Of a stretch of 64,000 bases of DNA, positions 25,471-35,167 are shown one piece after another. Each line of letters opens with the position of its first letter. Positions within the stretch are counted from its first letter, which is position 1. Source of the stretch: Brevundimonas sp. PAMC22021 (GTDB lineage: Bacteria; Pseudomonadota; Alphaproteobacteria; Caulobacterales; Caulobacteraceae); NCBI RefSeq assembly GCF_019443405.1, contig NZ_CP080376.1:744001-808000 (forward strand). Direction: 5' to 3'. The translations under genes and the position numbers were made by a program. The notes under the pieces were generated by a model. It searched no databases, was not told the origin of the DNA, and saw only the letters and a list, made by a program, of their open reading frames with translations.

Positions 25471-25502
25471 CCGGAACGCCCGAAGCGCGCGTTCCGGTTT
25501 TT
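25471..25502 (+). terminator. Terminator/attenuator in the rpsL leader
   Basis: A 9-bp perfect stem CCGGAACGC/GCGTTCCGG with a 9-nt loop is followed by TTTTTCTGTTTG. It lies between the promoter candidate and rpsL, 127 bp before the rpsL ATG. Transcripts from the upstream promoter would stop here after about 95 nt, unless they read through. Confidence 0.75.
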
Positions 25503-25629
25503 CTGTTTGTGCGTCATGCGCCGGGTCTCGACAGCAGCCCGGGCGGCTCACGCGCCGTCCAAAAGAAGGTCCATGAGGCGCCCCGGCCGAAAGGCACACG
25601 CCTCCATCAGAAGTCGAGACGAGTCTCCA

Positions 25630-26004
25630 ATGCCCACGATCAATCAGCTGATCCGCAAGCCGCGCAAGCCCAAGCCCACCCGCAACAAGGTGCCGGCGCT
25701 CGAGGGTTCGCCGCAGCGTCGCGGCGTCTGCACCCGCGTCTACACCACGACCCCGAAGAAGCCGAACTCGGCTCTGCGTAAGGTCGCCAAGGTTCGCCTG
25801 GCCAAGAACGGCTACGAAGCCGTGTGCTACATCCCCGGCGAAGGCCACAACCTGCAGGAGCACTCGGTGGTCCTGATCCGCGGCGGCCGGGTCAAGGACT
25901 TGCCCGGCGTCCGCTACCACATCCTGCGCGGCGTGCTGGACACGCAAGGCGTCAAGGACCGCAAGCAGCGCCGTTCGCACTACGGCGCCAAGCGTCCGAA
26001 GTAA
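25630..26004 (+). CDS. rpsL: 30S ribosomal protein S12
   Basis: S12 (124 residues) controls decoding accuracy at the A site. The start is [13 protein letters not shown], the invariant N-terminus; in-frame codons upstream are leader sequence. The streptomycin-relevant lysines in [12 protein letters not shown] and in the second loop KDLPGVRYH region are wild type. It is the first gene of the str operon here, followed by rpsG after 36 bp. The 338-bp leader ahead of it carries a promoter and a terminator-like hairpin. Confidence 0.98.
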   Translation: MPTINQLIRKPRKPKPTRNKVPALEGSPQRRGVCTRVYTTTPKKPNSALRKVAKVRLAKNGYEAVCYIPGEGHNLQEHSVVLIRGGRVKDLPGVRYHILRGVLDTQGVKDRKQRRSHYGAKRPK

Positions 26005-26040
26005 GCCTTCGCGCCCAGTCAGATTTAAGAGGATACACCT

Positions 26041-26514
26041 ATGTCCCGTCGTCACCGCGCCCAGAAGCGCGACGTCCTGCCGGATCCCAAGTTCGGCGAC
26101 CTGGTCGTCACCAAGTTCATGAACTACGTCATGTACGAAGGTAAGAAGGCCGTCGCCGAGAACATCGTCTACGGCGCCTTCGACATCCTGGCCGACAAGA
26201 AGAAGGACCAGGAACCGGTCGCCACCTTCCACGCCGCGCTGGACAACGTCGCCCCGGCGGTCGAAGTCCGCAGCCGCCGCGTCGGCGGCGCGACCTACCA
26301 GGTGCCGGTCGAGGTTCGTCCGGACCGCCGTCGCGCCTTGGCCATCCGCTGGCTGGTCAACGCCGCTCGCAAGCGCGGCGAGAACACCATGACCGAGAAG
26401 CTGGCGGCCGAGCTGCTGGACGCCTCCAACAACCGCGGCACCGCGGTCAAGAAGCGCGAAGACACCCACAAGATGGCCGAGGCGAACCGCGCCTTCAGCC
26501 ACTACCGCTGGTAA
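26041..26514 (+). CDS. rpsG: 30S ribosomal protein S7
   Basis: S7 (157 residues) nucleates the 30S head by binding 16S rRNA. It starts [20 protein letters not shown] and carries the conserved [21 protein letters not shown] segment and the [21 protein letters not shown]-terminus. AGAGGA precedes the ATG. It is cotranscribed with rpsL. A 13-bp hairpin lies between it and fusA. Confidence 0.98.
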   Translation: MSRRHRAQKRDVLPDPKFGDLVVTKFMNYVMYEGKKAVAENIVYGAFDILADKKKDQEPVATFHAALDNVAPAVEVRSRRVGGATYQVPVEVRPDRRRALAIRWLVNAARKRGENTMTEKLAAELLDASNNRGTAVKKREDTHKMAEANRAFSHYRW

Positions 26515-26559
26515 GCGTCTTCAAAGCGCCATAGGGCGTCGCTATCTTGAGACTATCCG

Positions 26560-26590
26560 GCGCGGGCGATTTCCGTTAAATCGCCCGCGC
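26560..26590. other. Perfect 13-bp hairpin between rpsG and fusA
   Basis: GCGCGGGCGATTT pairs perfectly with AAATCGCCCGCGC around a 5-nt loop. Only TGTCTT follows, so it is a poor intrinsic terminator. It may tune readthrough, act as an RNA-processing or 3'-end-stabilising structure, or bind S7 (known as an operon autoregulator in E. coli, although at a different site). Confidence 0.55.
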
Positions 26591-26655
26591 TGTCTTATCC
26601 GACATATCCGGGGGCGCTTGAGGCGTCCCGCCAACGCACCCCACAGGGACGCACA

Positions 26656-28734
26656 ATGCCCCGCACGCATAAAATCGAAGACTACCGCAACTTCGGCATC
26701 ATGGCCCACATCGACGCGGGCAAGACGACGACGACCGAGCGGATCCTGTATTACACCGGCAAGTCCCACAAGATCGGCGAAGTCCACGACGGCGCCGCGA
26801 CCATGGACTGGATGGACCAGGAACAAGAACGCGGCATCACCATCACCTCGGCCGCGACGACCGCTTTCTGGAAAGAAAAGCGCCTCAACATCATCGACAC
26901 CCCCGGCCACGTGGACTTCACCATTGAAGTCGAGCGCAGCTTGCGCGTCCTCGACGGCGCCGTGACCGTGCTTGACGGCAACGCCGGCGTCGAGCCGCAG
27001 ACCGAAACCGTCTGGCGCCAGGCCGACAAGTACCGCGTGCCGCGCATCGTGTTCGTCAACAAGATGGACAAGATCGGCGCCGACTTCGACAAGTCGGTCG
27101 AGTCGATCCGCGACCGTCTGGGCGCCAAGGCCGTGCCGATCCAGTTCCCGATCGGCGCCGAGTCCAACCTGTCGGGCCTGGTCGACCTGGTCCGCATGAA
27201 GGCCGTGGTCTGGGACAACGACGCCCTGGGCGCGAACTTCCGCGACGAGGAAATCCCCGCCGACCTGCAAGCCAAGGCCAACGAAGCGCGCCAGTACCTG
27301 ATCGACAACGCCGTCGAGCTGGATGACGAGGCGATGGAAGCCTACCTCGAAGGCAATGAGCCTTCGGAAGAGACCATCAAGAAGTGCATCCGCAAGGCCG
27401 TGCTGACCGGCGCCTTCTATCCGATCCTGTGCGGCTCGGCCTTCAAGAACAAGGGCGTGCAGACGCTGCTGGACGCCGTCGTCGACTATCTGCCGTCGCC
27501 GGTCGACATCCCGCCGACGCCGGGCATCGACTACAAGACCGAAGAAGAAGTGGTCCGCCGCGCCTCGGACGAAGAGCCCCTGTCGGTCCTGGCGTTCAAG
27601 ATCATGGACGACCCCTTCGTCGGCTCGCTGACCTTCTGCCGCCTGTATTCCGGCAAGATGGAAACCGGCATGGGCCTGCTGAACTCGACCCGCGACAAGA
27701 AGGAACGCGTCGGCCGCATGCTGCTGATGCACTCCAACAACCGCGAGGACATCAAGGAAGCCTACGCCGGCGACATCGTCGCCCTGGCCGGCCTCAAGGA
27801 CACCCGCACCGGCGACACCTTGTGCGATCCGCTGAAGTCCCCGGTGATCCTGGAGCGCATGGAGTTCCCGGCGCCCGTGATCGAGATCGCGGTCGAGCCC
27901 AAGACCAAGGCCGACCAGGAAAAGCTGGGCGTCGCTCTGGCCAAGCTCGCTTCGGAAGATCCGTCCTTCACCGTGTCGACCGACCACGAGTCCGGCCAGA
28001 CGATCCTGAAGGGCATGGGCGAGCTGCACCTCGACATCAAGATCGACATCCTGAAGCGCACCTACAAGGTCGAGGCCACCATCGGCGCGCCGCAGGTCGC
28101 CTATCGTGAATCGATCAGCCGCAAGGCCGAAATCGACTACACCCACAAGAAGCAGACCGGCGGCACGGGCCAGTTCGCCCGCGTCAAGCTGGTGTTCGAG
28201 CCGGGCGAGCCGGGCACGGACTTCGTGTTTGAATCCGCCATCGTCGGCGGCGCGGTGCCCAAGGAATACATCCCGGGCGTCGAAAAGGGCCTGAAGTCGG
28301 CCAAGGACAACGGCCTGCTGGCGGGCTTCCCGGTCATCGACGTCAAGGCCACCCTGGTCGACGGCGCCTTCCACGACGTCGACTCCTCGGTTCTGGCGTT
28401 CGAAATCGCGTCTCGCGCCGCCTTCAAGGAACTGCGCGAAAAGGGCGGGCCCAAGCTGCTCGAGCCGATCATGGCCGTCGAGGTCGTGACCCCGGAAGAG
28501 TATCTGGGTTCGGTCATCGGTGACCTGAACGGCCGTCGCGGCATGATCCAGGGTCAGGACATGCGCGGCAACGCCACCGTCGTGAACGCCTTTGTGCCGC
28601 TGGCCAACATGTTCGGCTATGTGAACACGCTGCGCGGCATGTCGCAGGGCCGCGCCCAGTTCACCATGCAGTACGACCACTACGAGCCGGTGCCGCAGCA
28701 CGTCGCCGACGAAGTGATCAAGAAGTACGCCTAA
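26656..28734 (+). CDS. fusA: Elongation factor G
   Basis: EF-G (692 residues) is the translocation GTPase. It shows the P-loop [13 protein letters not shown] (about 17-29), switch region [19 protein letters not shown] (G3), [10 protein letters not shown] (G4), and domain IV/V segments including GKxG-type [14 protein letters not shown] and [11 protein letters not shown]. Length matches the canonical enzyme, and there is no sign of a fusidic-acid-resistance-type duplicate. tuf follows after 112 bp. Confidence 0.98.
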   Translation: MPRTHKIEDYRNFGIMAHIDAGKTTTTERILYYTGKSHKIGEVHDGAATMDWMDQEQERGITITSAATTAFWKEKRLNIIDTPGHVDFTIEVERSLRVLDGAVTVLDGNAGVEPQTETVWRQADKYRVPRIVFVNKMDKIGADFDKSVESIRDRLGAKAVPIQFPIGAESNLSGLVDLVRMKAVVWDNDALGANFRDEEIPADLQAKANEARQYLIDNAVELDDEAMEAYLEGNEPSEETIKKCIRKAVLTGAFYPILCGSAFKNKGVQTLLDAVVDYLPSPVDIPPTPGIDYKTEEEVVRRASDEEPLSVLAFKIMDDPFVGSLTFCRLYSGKMETGMGLLNSTRDKKERVGRMLLMHSNNREDIKEAYAGDIVALAGLKDTRTGDTLCDPLKSPVILERMEFPAPVIEIAVEPKTKADQEKLGVALAKLASEDPSFTVSTDHESGQTILKGMGELHLDIKIDILKRTYKVEATIGAPQVAYRESISRKAEIDYTHKKQTGGTGQFARVKLVFEPGEPGTDFVFESAIVGGAVPKEYIPGVEKGLKSAKDNGLLAGFPVIDVKATLVDGAFHDVDSSVLAFEIASRAAFKELREKGGPKLLEPIMAVEVVTPEEYLGSVIGDLNGRRGMIQGQDMRGNATVVNAFVPLANMFGYVNTLRGMSQGRAQFTMQYDHYEPVPQHVADEVIKKYA

Positions 28735-28765
28735 GCTTTTCCTTTCGGAGAAGCGGACCTACAAG

Positions 28766-28791
28766 CGCCCGGCCGGTGTCATGGCCGGGCG
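28766..28791. other. Hairpin between fusA and tuf
   Basis: CGCCCGGCC and GGCCGGGCG form a 9-bp stem with an 8-nt loop and no T-run. It is probably a structured intergenic spacer rather than a terminator. A small CCCC-GGTT-GGGG fold follows before the tuf ribosome site. Confidence 0.45.
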
Positions 28792-28846
28792 TCCCTAAAC
28801 CCCCAAACTGCAGGAACCCCCGGTTCGGGGACCTAGGAGCTAGAGA

Positions 28847-30037
<1,191 letters not shown>

Positions 30038-30065
30038 TCGCGATCGGTCTTGAGAACTGCAGAAG

Positions 30066-30095
30066 CGGCTCCGGGCTTGTCCCGGAGCCGTTTTT
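30066..30095 (+). terminator. Intrinsic terminator after tuf
   Basis: A 10-bp perfect stem CGGCTCCGGG/CCCGGAGCCG with a CTTGT loop is followed by TTTTTC. It ends the str operon. Confidence 0.93.
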
Positions 30096-30123
30096 CTTTG
30101 CCTGCAGCGCAGCTTGAGGCAAG

Positions 30124-31140
30124 ATGGGCGCACAAGGGGGATCACCGAAGTTGAACGCGGAAGCTATCCGGAGCCGGCCGGTGCTCGGCTATGGCCTGGC
30201 GATCGGCGCATGGCTGGCGGCCTTTGTGCTGCGCGTGGCGCTGGCCGACTGGTTTCCTCCAGGCTTTCCCTATCTGACCTTCTTTCCCGCCGTCGTGGTG
30301 GCCGCCTATTTCGCGGGACTGTGGCCGTCGATCCTGACGGCGGTGCTGTCGGGTCTCAGCGCATGGTGGTTCTGGATCGGCGCGCCGGGTTTCGACTGGA
30401 GCCCGGCCACGGCCGTGGCCCTGGTGTTCTTCGCCTTTGTGGTTGCGGTCGATATCTTCTTTATCGTCGGCATGACCTCGGCGCGGGGCAAGCTGGAGGC
30501 GGAGGCCGCCCGCAGCGCCGCCCTGGCCCAGAGCCGGGACCTGCTCTACCGCGAGGTCCAGCACCGCGTGTCCAACAACATCCAGGTGGTCAGTTCGCTG
30601 CTGAGGCTGGAAGCGGGCATGGCCAAGGACGGCGATGCGCGTCGTATCCTGACCGAGGCGGCCAGCCGCACGGCCCTGATCGCCAAGGTGCAGCGCGGCC
30701 TGTCCGACGCCGAGGGCCGCGCCACCCCGTTCGAAGCGGTGGCGCGCGATCTTTGCGCCGACGCCCTGGCCGCCGCCGCGCGAGAGGACGTCGCCCTGTT
30801 GCTGGACGGGGGGCAGCTGACGCTGACGGCGGAGGAGGCGACACCGGTCATGCTGATCCTGCTGGAGTGCGTGAACAATGCACTCGAGCACGGCCTGGCC
30901 GATCGCGAAGGCCGGATCGAGGTGGTGTTCGCCGAAACAGAGGGGCAGCGTCGGCTGACCGTGCGCGACGACGGCCGGGGCCTGCCGTCCGGCTTCGATG
31001 CGGGACGGCCGTCGAGCCTGGGCCTTCGGATCGTCCATGGCCTGGCCGGGCAGTTGGGCGGCCGCTTCGAGATGGAGCACGTTGATCCCGGCGTCCGCTG
31101 CGCGCTCGCCTATCCGATACCGAGGGATATCGCAGGCTGA
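30124..31140 (+). CDS. Membrane sensor histidine kinase, HisKA_2 (HWE-like) type
   Basis: A 338-residue kinase. The N-terminus has four membrane segments in a DUF4118/KdpD-like arrangement (about residues 20-118), including FPPGFPYLTFFPAV. The dimerisation domain carries REVQHRVSNNIQ with phospho-acceptor His147. The ATPase domain has LLECVNNALEHG (N box), DDGRGL (G1) and SLGLRIVHGLAGQLGG (G2). HisKA_2 kinases in alphaproteobacteria often feed the PhyR general stress pathway, but no response regulator is adjacent, so the partner is unknown. A GAGG lies 5 nt upstream of the ATG. Confidence 0.88.
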   Translation: MGAQGGSPKLNAEAIRSRPVLGYGLAIGAWLAAFVLRVALADWFPPGFPYLTFFPAVVVAAYFAGLWPSILTAVLSGLSAWWFWIGAPGFDWSPATAVALVFFAFVVAVDIFFIVGMTSARGKLEAEAARSAALAQSRDLLYREVQHRVSNNIQVVSSLLRLEAGMAKDGDARRILTEAASRTALIAKVQRGLSDAEGRATPFEAVARDLCADALAAAAREDVALLLDGGQLTLTAEEATPVMLILLECVNNALEHGLADREGRIEVVFAETEGQRRLTVRDDGRGLPSGFDAGRPSSLGLRIVHGLAGQLGGRFEMEHVDPGVRCALAYPIPRDIAG

Positions 31141-31229
31141 TCTTCGCGTGAGGCGCGAGAGAGCTTGCAAGCAACCGAACGGCGCCGCTTACGTTCGCTG
31201 TCTGGACGTTAAGCTTTCGGTAACCAACC

Positions 31230-31361
31230 ATGCGGCGCGCGCTTCACATCGGTCTGTTCATCGGCACCCTGATCGGCATGTCCGCCTGCGCCACCGCGTC
31301 TGACCATGGGTCCGGGCAGGCCGGCGCCTATGGCTCGGTGGACGTGGGTCGCAGCCGCTGA
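31230..31361 (+). CDS. Short lipoprotein (43 residues)
   Basis: This small open frame, MRRALHIGLFIGTLIGMSAC followed by a Ser/Gly-rich tail of 23 residues, has a basic start, hydrophobic core and lipobox (GMSAC) like a bacterial lipoprotein signal. The mature peptide would be only about 24 residues. The ribosome site is weak. It stands alone between the kinase and the CorC-like gene. Function unknown, and the call rests on the signal peptide alone. Confidence 0.5.
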   Translation: MRRALHIGLFIGTLIGMSACATASDHGSGQAGAYGSVDVGRSR

Positions 31362-31452
31362 CAACGAAATCGTGGCGAAAGGTCGCGTGATCTCGTAAGA
31401 TGACCGGTGCGGACGCCGGCTGTCGCGCCGCGTCGGTTCCAAAACCCCCTAG

Positions 31453-32787
31453 ATGTTACTGATCGCCATTGTCGTCGTTCTGCTCCTTGTGGTGCTCAAC
31501 GGCCTGTTCGCCATGACCGAGTTGGCGGTCGTCTCCTCTCGCAAGTCGAGGCTGCAAAGCCGGGCGGAGCGGGGCGACAAGGGGGCGCGCGCGGCGCTGA
31601 AGCTGGCGGAAGAGCCGACCCATTTCCTGTCGGCGGTTCAGGTCGGCATCACCTTGATCGGCATTCTGGCGGGCGCCTACGGTCAGGCGGCGATCGCGGG
31701 CGAACTGGACCGCATCCTGGAGGCGAGCTTTCCGGCGCTGTCGGCCTATACCGAGGTGTTCTCGACCCTGCTGGTGGTCATCTGCATCACCTATGTGTCG
31801 CTGATCGTCGGCGAGCTGGTGCCCAAGCGACTGGCCCTGATCTTTCCCGAATCGATCGCGGCCAAGATGGCGGCGCCGATCTCGACCCTGGCCATTGTGC
31901 TAAAGCCCTTCGTGCTGCTGCTGACGGCATCGACCTCGGGCATCCTCAAGCTGCTCGGCGTCAAGGATCGCGACGGCTCGGACGTGACCCAGGAAGAGGT
32001 CGAGACCATGATCGCCGAGGGCACATCGGCTGGTCTGATCGAGCCGGAAGAGCAGGAGATGATCGAGGAGATCCTGCGTCTGGGCGACCGGCCGGTGCGG
32101 GTGGCCATGACGCCGCGCACCGACGTCTATTGGGTGGCGCTGGACGACACGCCCGAGACGCTGCGCGAGGAAATCCGCCTGTGTCCCTATTCGCGCATCG
32201 TGGTCGCGCGCGACGGCGACCTGGATCACCCCGTCGGCGTGGTTCACAAGAAGGACCTGCTGGACGCTCTTCTGACGACCGGCGAGCTGACGGTCGAGGC
32301 GCACATCGCCACCCCGGCCTTTATTCCGCAGTCGACTTCGGTGCTGAAGGCGCTGGAGATCCTCAAGGGCTCCTTTGTCCACATGGCCTTCATCGTCGAT
32401 GAGTACGGCGCCTTTGAAGGCGTGGTGACCGCGACCGACATTCTCGAGATGATCGCCGGCGACTTCAACGAGGGCCACGACGAGCCGCACGCCTATGTCA
32501 CCCAGCGTTCGGACGGCAGCTGGCTGGTCGACGGGCGCACCGACCTGGACGAACTGTGCGACGTCCTGGGCGAGGACTTCGGCGAGAACGAAAGCTTCCA
32601 CACCGTGGCTGGCCTGATCCTGCACCAGCTGTCGCGCGTCCCGGACGAGGGCGAGGTGCTGCAGGTCGGACGCTTCGAGGTCGAGGTGATCGACATGGAC
32701 GACCGCCGCATCGACAAGCTGATCTTCCGCGAGGTGGTCAAGGCCGAGGACGAAAAGGACGCGGTGGCCGCCCACGTCGAGAGCTGA
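31453..32787 (+). CDS. CNNM/CorC-HlyC family membrane protein (DUF21-CBS)
   Basis: A 444-residue protein with a DUF21/CNNM transmembrane domain (about residues 1-190; NGLFAMTELAVVSSRKSRL and ELVPKRLAL are family hallmarks), two CBS domains (about 215-335; MTPRTDVYWV and GVVTATDILE) and a C-terminal CorC_HlyC domain (about 350-435; LVDGRTDLDEL). Related proteins are linked to Mg/Co export (CorC, PaeA) and were once named hemolysins. An ion-transport role is more likely than haemolysis. The ribosome site is weak. Confidence 0.9.
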   Translation: MLLIAIVVVLLLVVLNGLFAMTELAVVSSRKSRLQSRAERGDKGARAALKLAEEPTHFLSAVQVGITLIGILAGAYGQAAIAGELDRILEASFPALSAYTEVFSTLLVVICITYVSLIVGELVPKRLALIFPESIAAKMAAPISTLAIVLKPFVLLLTASTSGILKLLGVKDRDGSDVTQEEVETMIAEGTSAGLIEPEEQEMIEEILRLGDRPVRVAMTPRTDVYWVALDDTPETLREEIRLCPYSRIVVARDGDLDHPVGVVHKKDLLDALLTTGELTVEAHIATPAFIPQSTSVLKALEILKGSFVHMAFIVDEYGAFEGVVTATDILEMIAGDFNEGHDEPHAYVTQRSDGSWLVDGRTDLDELCDVLGEDFGENESFHTVAGLILHQLSRVPDEGEVLQVGRFEVEVIDMDDRRIDKLIFREVVKAEDEKDAVAAHVES

Positions 32788-32845
32788 CCCTGCGGATCGA
32801 TCCGAAGCCGAACCGCGTTAGCGGCCTTTCCCCTCGGAGAAGCTG

Positions 32846-33478
32846 ATGCGACTGCTCCAGCAACCTTGGCCCCTGAAGCTGATCTGGCTCGTGCTGCTGG
32901 GCGAAGCCTGCGCCGCCCTGCTCAACAGGGAATGGATCGTCGGTGCGGTCGCGCTGACGACATTCGGTCTGACCTTGCTTCCGCTCTATGTGGGACGGGT
33001 CTCGGGCGTGCACATCCCTTCGGGTTTCCTGGTGGCGATCGCGGTGTTCCTGATGGCGACCCTCTTTCTAGGAGAGATCAGGAATTTCTACGAACGCTTC
33101 TGGTGGTGGGACATCGTGCTTCACATCGGCTCCGCCGTGGCCTTTGGCCTGGCCGGGGTCGTGCTGATGCTGATCCTTGTGCGCGGCGAGCGATTGACCG
33201 CGGCGCCGATCACCGTGGCCTTTTTCGCCTTCTGCTTTGCGGTCACGGTGGGCGTGTTCTGGGAGATCATCGAGTTCACTGCCGACCAGACGCTGGGCAC
33301 GAACACCCAGCGGTCCGGGCTGATGGACACCATGTGGGACCTGATCGTGGACTGTCTGGGCGCGCTCGTGGGCGCCGCGGCCGGGTGGATCTACCTCCAG
33401 GGCGAGCAGGGCTGGGTCCTGACGGGAACGCTGCGCGAGTTCGTGCGCCGCAACGGACGACTGTTCAGCCCGCGCTGA
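32846..33478 (+). CDS. DUF2238/YjdF-like membrane protein
   Basis: A 210-residue integral membrane protein with about five or six hydrophobic helices. The conserved segments WDIVLHIGSAVAFGLAG, FWEIIEFTADQ and MDTMWDLIVDCLGAL match the DUF2238 (YjdF) pattern, with acidic and His residues embedded in helices. Function is unknown in the family. GGAGAAG precedes the ATG. It is 58 bp downstream of the CorC-like gene, possibly cotranscribed. Confidence 0.8.
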   Translation: MRLLQQPWPLKLIWLVLLGEACAALLNREWIVGAVALTTFGLTLLPLYVGRVSGVHIPSGFLVAIAVFLMATLFLGEIRNFYERFWWWDIVLHIGSAVAFGLAGVVLMLILVRGERLTAAPITVAFFAFCFAVTVGVFWEIIEFTADQTLGTNTQRSGLMDTMWDLIVDCLGALVGAAAGWIYLQGEQGWVLTGTLREFVRRNGRLFSPR

Positions 33479-33488
33479 CGCATCGCGC

Positions 33489-33517
33489 TTGAAAAGCGGA
33501 GCGGGGTGGGGCATACG
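33489..33517 (+). promoter_or_regulatory. Promoter candidate for trnW-secE-nusG
   Basis: TTGAAA is followed by a 17-bp spacer and CATACG, placing a transcription start about 35 bp before the mature tRNA. The hexamers are only moderate matches to consensus. Confidence 0.45.
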
Positions 33518-33558
33518 CGCCCCTCTGGCGAGAACGGCTTCACGGCCGCCTCTTGTCT

Positions 33559-33634
33559 AGGAGTTTAGCTCAGCTGGTAGAGCACCGGTCTCCAAAACCG
33601 GGGGTCGTGGGTTCGAGTCCCCCAACTCCTGCCA
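33559..33634 (+). tRNA. trnW: tRNA-Trp (CCA anticodon)
   Basis: A full cloverleaf is visible in 76 nt. The acceptor AGGAGTT pairs with AACTCCT and is followed by G and an encoded CCA end. The D-arm has GCTC…GAGC, the anticodon stem is CCGGT/ACCGG with loop CTCCAAA, and the T-arm carries GGTTCGAGTCC. The CCA anticodon reads UGG. Its position directly ahead of secE-nusG is conserved in many proteobacteria. Confidence 0.97.
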
Positions 33635-33639
33635 TTCCC

Positions 33640-33693
33640 CCTGTCGCCGCCGGATGGGACTTCCCATCTGCGGCGACAGGTTCAATTGTTTTG
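33640..33693 (+). terminator. Long hairpin with T-rich tail between trnW and secE
   Basis: An outer 11-bp stem CCTGTCGCCGC/GCGGCGACAGG and an inner 6-bp stem GATGGG/CCCATC are separated by small mismatches. They are followed by TTCAATTGTTTTG. It could terminate the tRNA transcript, attenuate secE-nusG, or guide processing of the tRNA 3' end. The secE ATG lies only 12 nt beyond. Confidence 0.6.
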
Positions 33694-33704
33694 AAGAGCA
33701 GCTG

Positions 33705-34001
33705 ATGGCCAAGGCCAAAACTCCCGGCAGGCGTCCCCAGATGGGCGCGGGGCCCCAGACGGTTCCGGCGGCCCAGACGATCGCCGTGGACGCGCCTGCG
33801 CCCAAGAAGAAGACCTCGCCCGGTCAGTTCTTCAGCCAGGTCCGCGCCGAGGGCCGCAAGATCACCTGGCCGAGCCGCAAGGAGACCTGGATCACCTCGG
33901 TGATGGTCTTCATCATGGTGCTGATCGCCTCGATCTTCTTCTGGATCGTGGACACCGGCCTGGGCTTCGCCTTCCGCTACATCATCGCTCTCGGATCCTG
34001 A
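33705..34001 (+). CDS. secE: Preprotein translocase subunit SecE
   Basis: This 98-residue essential SecYEG component has a basic, Pro/Ala-rich N-terminal extension. The amphipathic segment EGRKITWPSRKETW (about residues 50-63) is the family signature, and a single C-terminal membrane helix follows (about 65-90). The start was set at MAKAKTPG: an in-frame ATG 51 bp upstream lies inside the hairpin stem. nusG follows after 13 bp, the usual order. Confidence 0.95.
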   Translation: MAKAKTPGRRPQMGAGPQTVPAAQTIAVDAPAPKKKTSPGQFFSQVRAEGRKITWPSRKETWITSVMVFIMVLIASIFFWIVDTGLGFAFRYIIALGS

Positions 34002-34014
34002 GAAAGACGCGCCC

Positions 34015-34584
34015 ATGACCGATGCAGCGCCCGCCGCCAATCCGCGCCACAAGTGGTACATCATCAACGCCTATTCGAACTTCGAAAAGAAGGTCGCCGA
34101 GCAGCTGCGCGAGCAGGCTCGTCAGCGTGGGCTTGAGGACAAGTTCTCCGAAATCCTGGTGCCGACCGAGGACGTCGTCGAGATCCGCCGCGGCCGCAAG
34201 GTGAACTCCGAGCGCAAATTCTTCCCCGGTTATGTGCTGGTGAAGATGGAGATGACGGACGAGGCCTATCACCTGGTCAAGGACACGCCCAAGGTCACCG
34301 GCTTCCTGGGCGCAGCCGGCGGCACCAAGCCGCTGCCGGTCTCCGAACGCGAAGTGCAGAACATCATCGGCGCGGTGGAAGAGGGCGTGGAGCGTCCGAA
34401 ACCCACCATCCGCTTCGACATCGGCGAAAAGGTCAAGGTCACCGACGGCCCCTTCGCCAGCTTCGACGGCTCGGTCGAAAGCGTGGACGAGGACAACGCC
34501 CGCCTGCGCGTCGCCGTCTCCATCTTCGGCCGCGCGACGCCGGTCGATCTGGAATACGGCCAGGTGGAGAAGGTCGCGGGCTGA
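34015..34584 (+). CDS. nusG: Transcription termination/antitermination factor NusG
   Basis: A 189-residue RNA polymerase-associated factor. The NGN domain has KWYIINAYSNFEKKVAEQL and FFPGYVLVKMEM, and the C-terminal KOW domain has GEKVKVTDGPFASFDGSVE. It normally precedes rplK directly. Here a repeat-bracketed DUF559 gene of about 0.77 kb in total separates them. No clear terminator follows nusG itself. Confidence 0.97.
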   Translation: MTDAAPAANPRHKWYIINAYSNFEKKVAEQLREQARQRGLEDKFSEILVPTEDVVEIRRGRKVNSERKFFPGYVLVKMEMTDEAYHLVKDTPKVTGFLGAAGGTKPLPVSEREVQNIIGAVEEGVERPKPTIRFDIGEKVKVTDGPFASFDGSVESVDEDNARLRVAVSIFGRATPVDLEYGQVEKVAG

Positions 34585-34675
34585 TCGGCCGCTGACTACC
34601 AGAACCCCTTCGTCACGGTGCTGCGCGCCGCGCCCCCTCTCTATCCTCTATAGTTAGGGGAGTTGACCAAACCTC

Positions 34676-34745
34676 TTTTCTCCTCCCTGTTCGCGAAGCG
34701 AATGGGGAGGTGGATCGTCGGCATAGCCGACGAGACGGAGGGGTT
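34676..34745 (+). repeat. Two-hairpin dispersed repeat, copy L (left of DUF559 gene)
   Basis: The outer hairpin has CTCCC and GGGGAG arms around TTCGC-GAA-GCGAA. The inner hairpin is TCGTCGGC-ATA-GCCGACGA. The copy ends GACGGAGGGGTT. The same architecture occurs at four other sites in the window. The final GGAGGGG lies 4 nt from the DUF559 ATG and looks like its ribosome-binding site. Confidence 0.88.
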
Positions 34746-34747
34746 GG

Positions 34748-35098
34748 ATGCCGGCCGCCGCGAAGAGCTACGAACGCGCCCGCACCATGCGAAGGGCTTT
34801 GACGCCGCCAGAGGCTAGACTCTGGACGGCGATCAAGAACCAGCGGCTCGGCGTGCGCTTCCGCCGCCAGCATCCGATCGGCCCCTACATCCTCGACTTC
34901 TATTGCCCACAGGCGAAGGCAGCGGTCGAGGTGGATGGTCTCATGCACAGCGGCGCGGAACGCGCCGCACATGATGCGCGACGAACCGTCTGGCTGGCGC
35001 AGCAGGGTGTTCGCGTCATCAGGATCGAAGCCGTCGCAGTCAGAGACGATCTGCCGTCCGTGATCGACTTCCTTCAGGCCGAACTGACCGGTCGCTGA
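34748..35098 (+). CDS. DUF559 (Vsr-like fold) endonuclease-domain protein
   Basis: This 116-residue protein is nearly all DUF559 domain, a group related to the very-short-patch-repair endonuclease fold. Visible motifs are LTPPEARLWTAIKN, FRRQHPIGPYILDFYC and AAVEVDGLMH. The D…E-x-D arrangement suits a PD-(D/E)XK-type metal centre. The C-terminal GVRVIRIEAVAV strand is also typical. Biochemical activity is unproven for the family. The gene is hugged by inverted copies of a dispersed repeat, 2 bp from each end, and splits the nusG-rplK operon, which suggests it arrived as a unit. Confidence 0.85.
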   Translation: MPAAAKSYERARTMRRALTPPEARLWTAIKNQRLGVRFRRQHPIGPYILDFYCPQAKAAVEVDGLMHSGAERAAHDARRTVWLAQQGVRVIRIEAVAVRDDLPSVIDFLQAELTGR

Positions 35099-35100
35099 AG

Positions 35101-35165
35101 ACCCCTCCGTCTCGTCGGCTGCGCCGCCGATCCACCTCCCCATCTCTGCGCGATAGGGAGGAGAA
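35101..35165 (-). repeat. Two-hairpin dispersed repeat, copy R1 (right of DUF559 gene, inverted)
   Basis: It begins ACCCCTCCGTCTCGTCGGC and ends GGGAGGAGAA, the reverse complement of copy L with changes mostly in loops. It starts 2 bp after the DUF559 stop, so L and R1 form terminal inverted repeats of a single-gene unit. Confidence 0.88.
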
Positions 35166-35167
35166 GA

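Noticed and set aside
34621..34675. CCCCT…AGGGG imperfect palindrome after nusG as a terminator
   Set aside because: The arms are only 5 bp with a loop of about 17 nt and no T-run on the plus strand, so it is not a credible intrinsic terminator.
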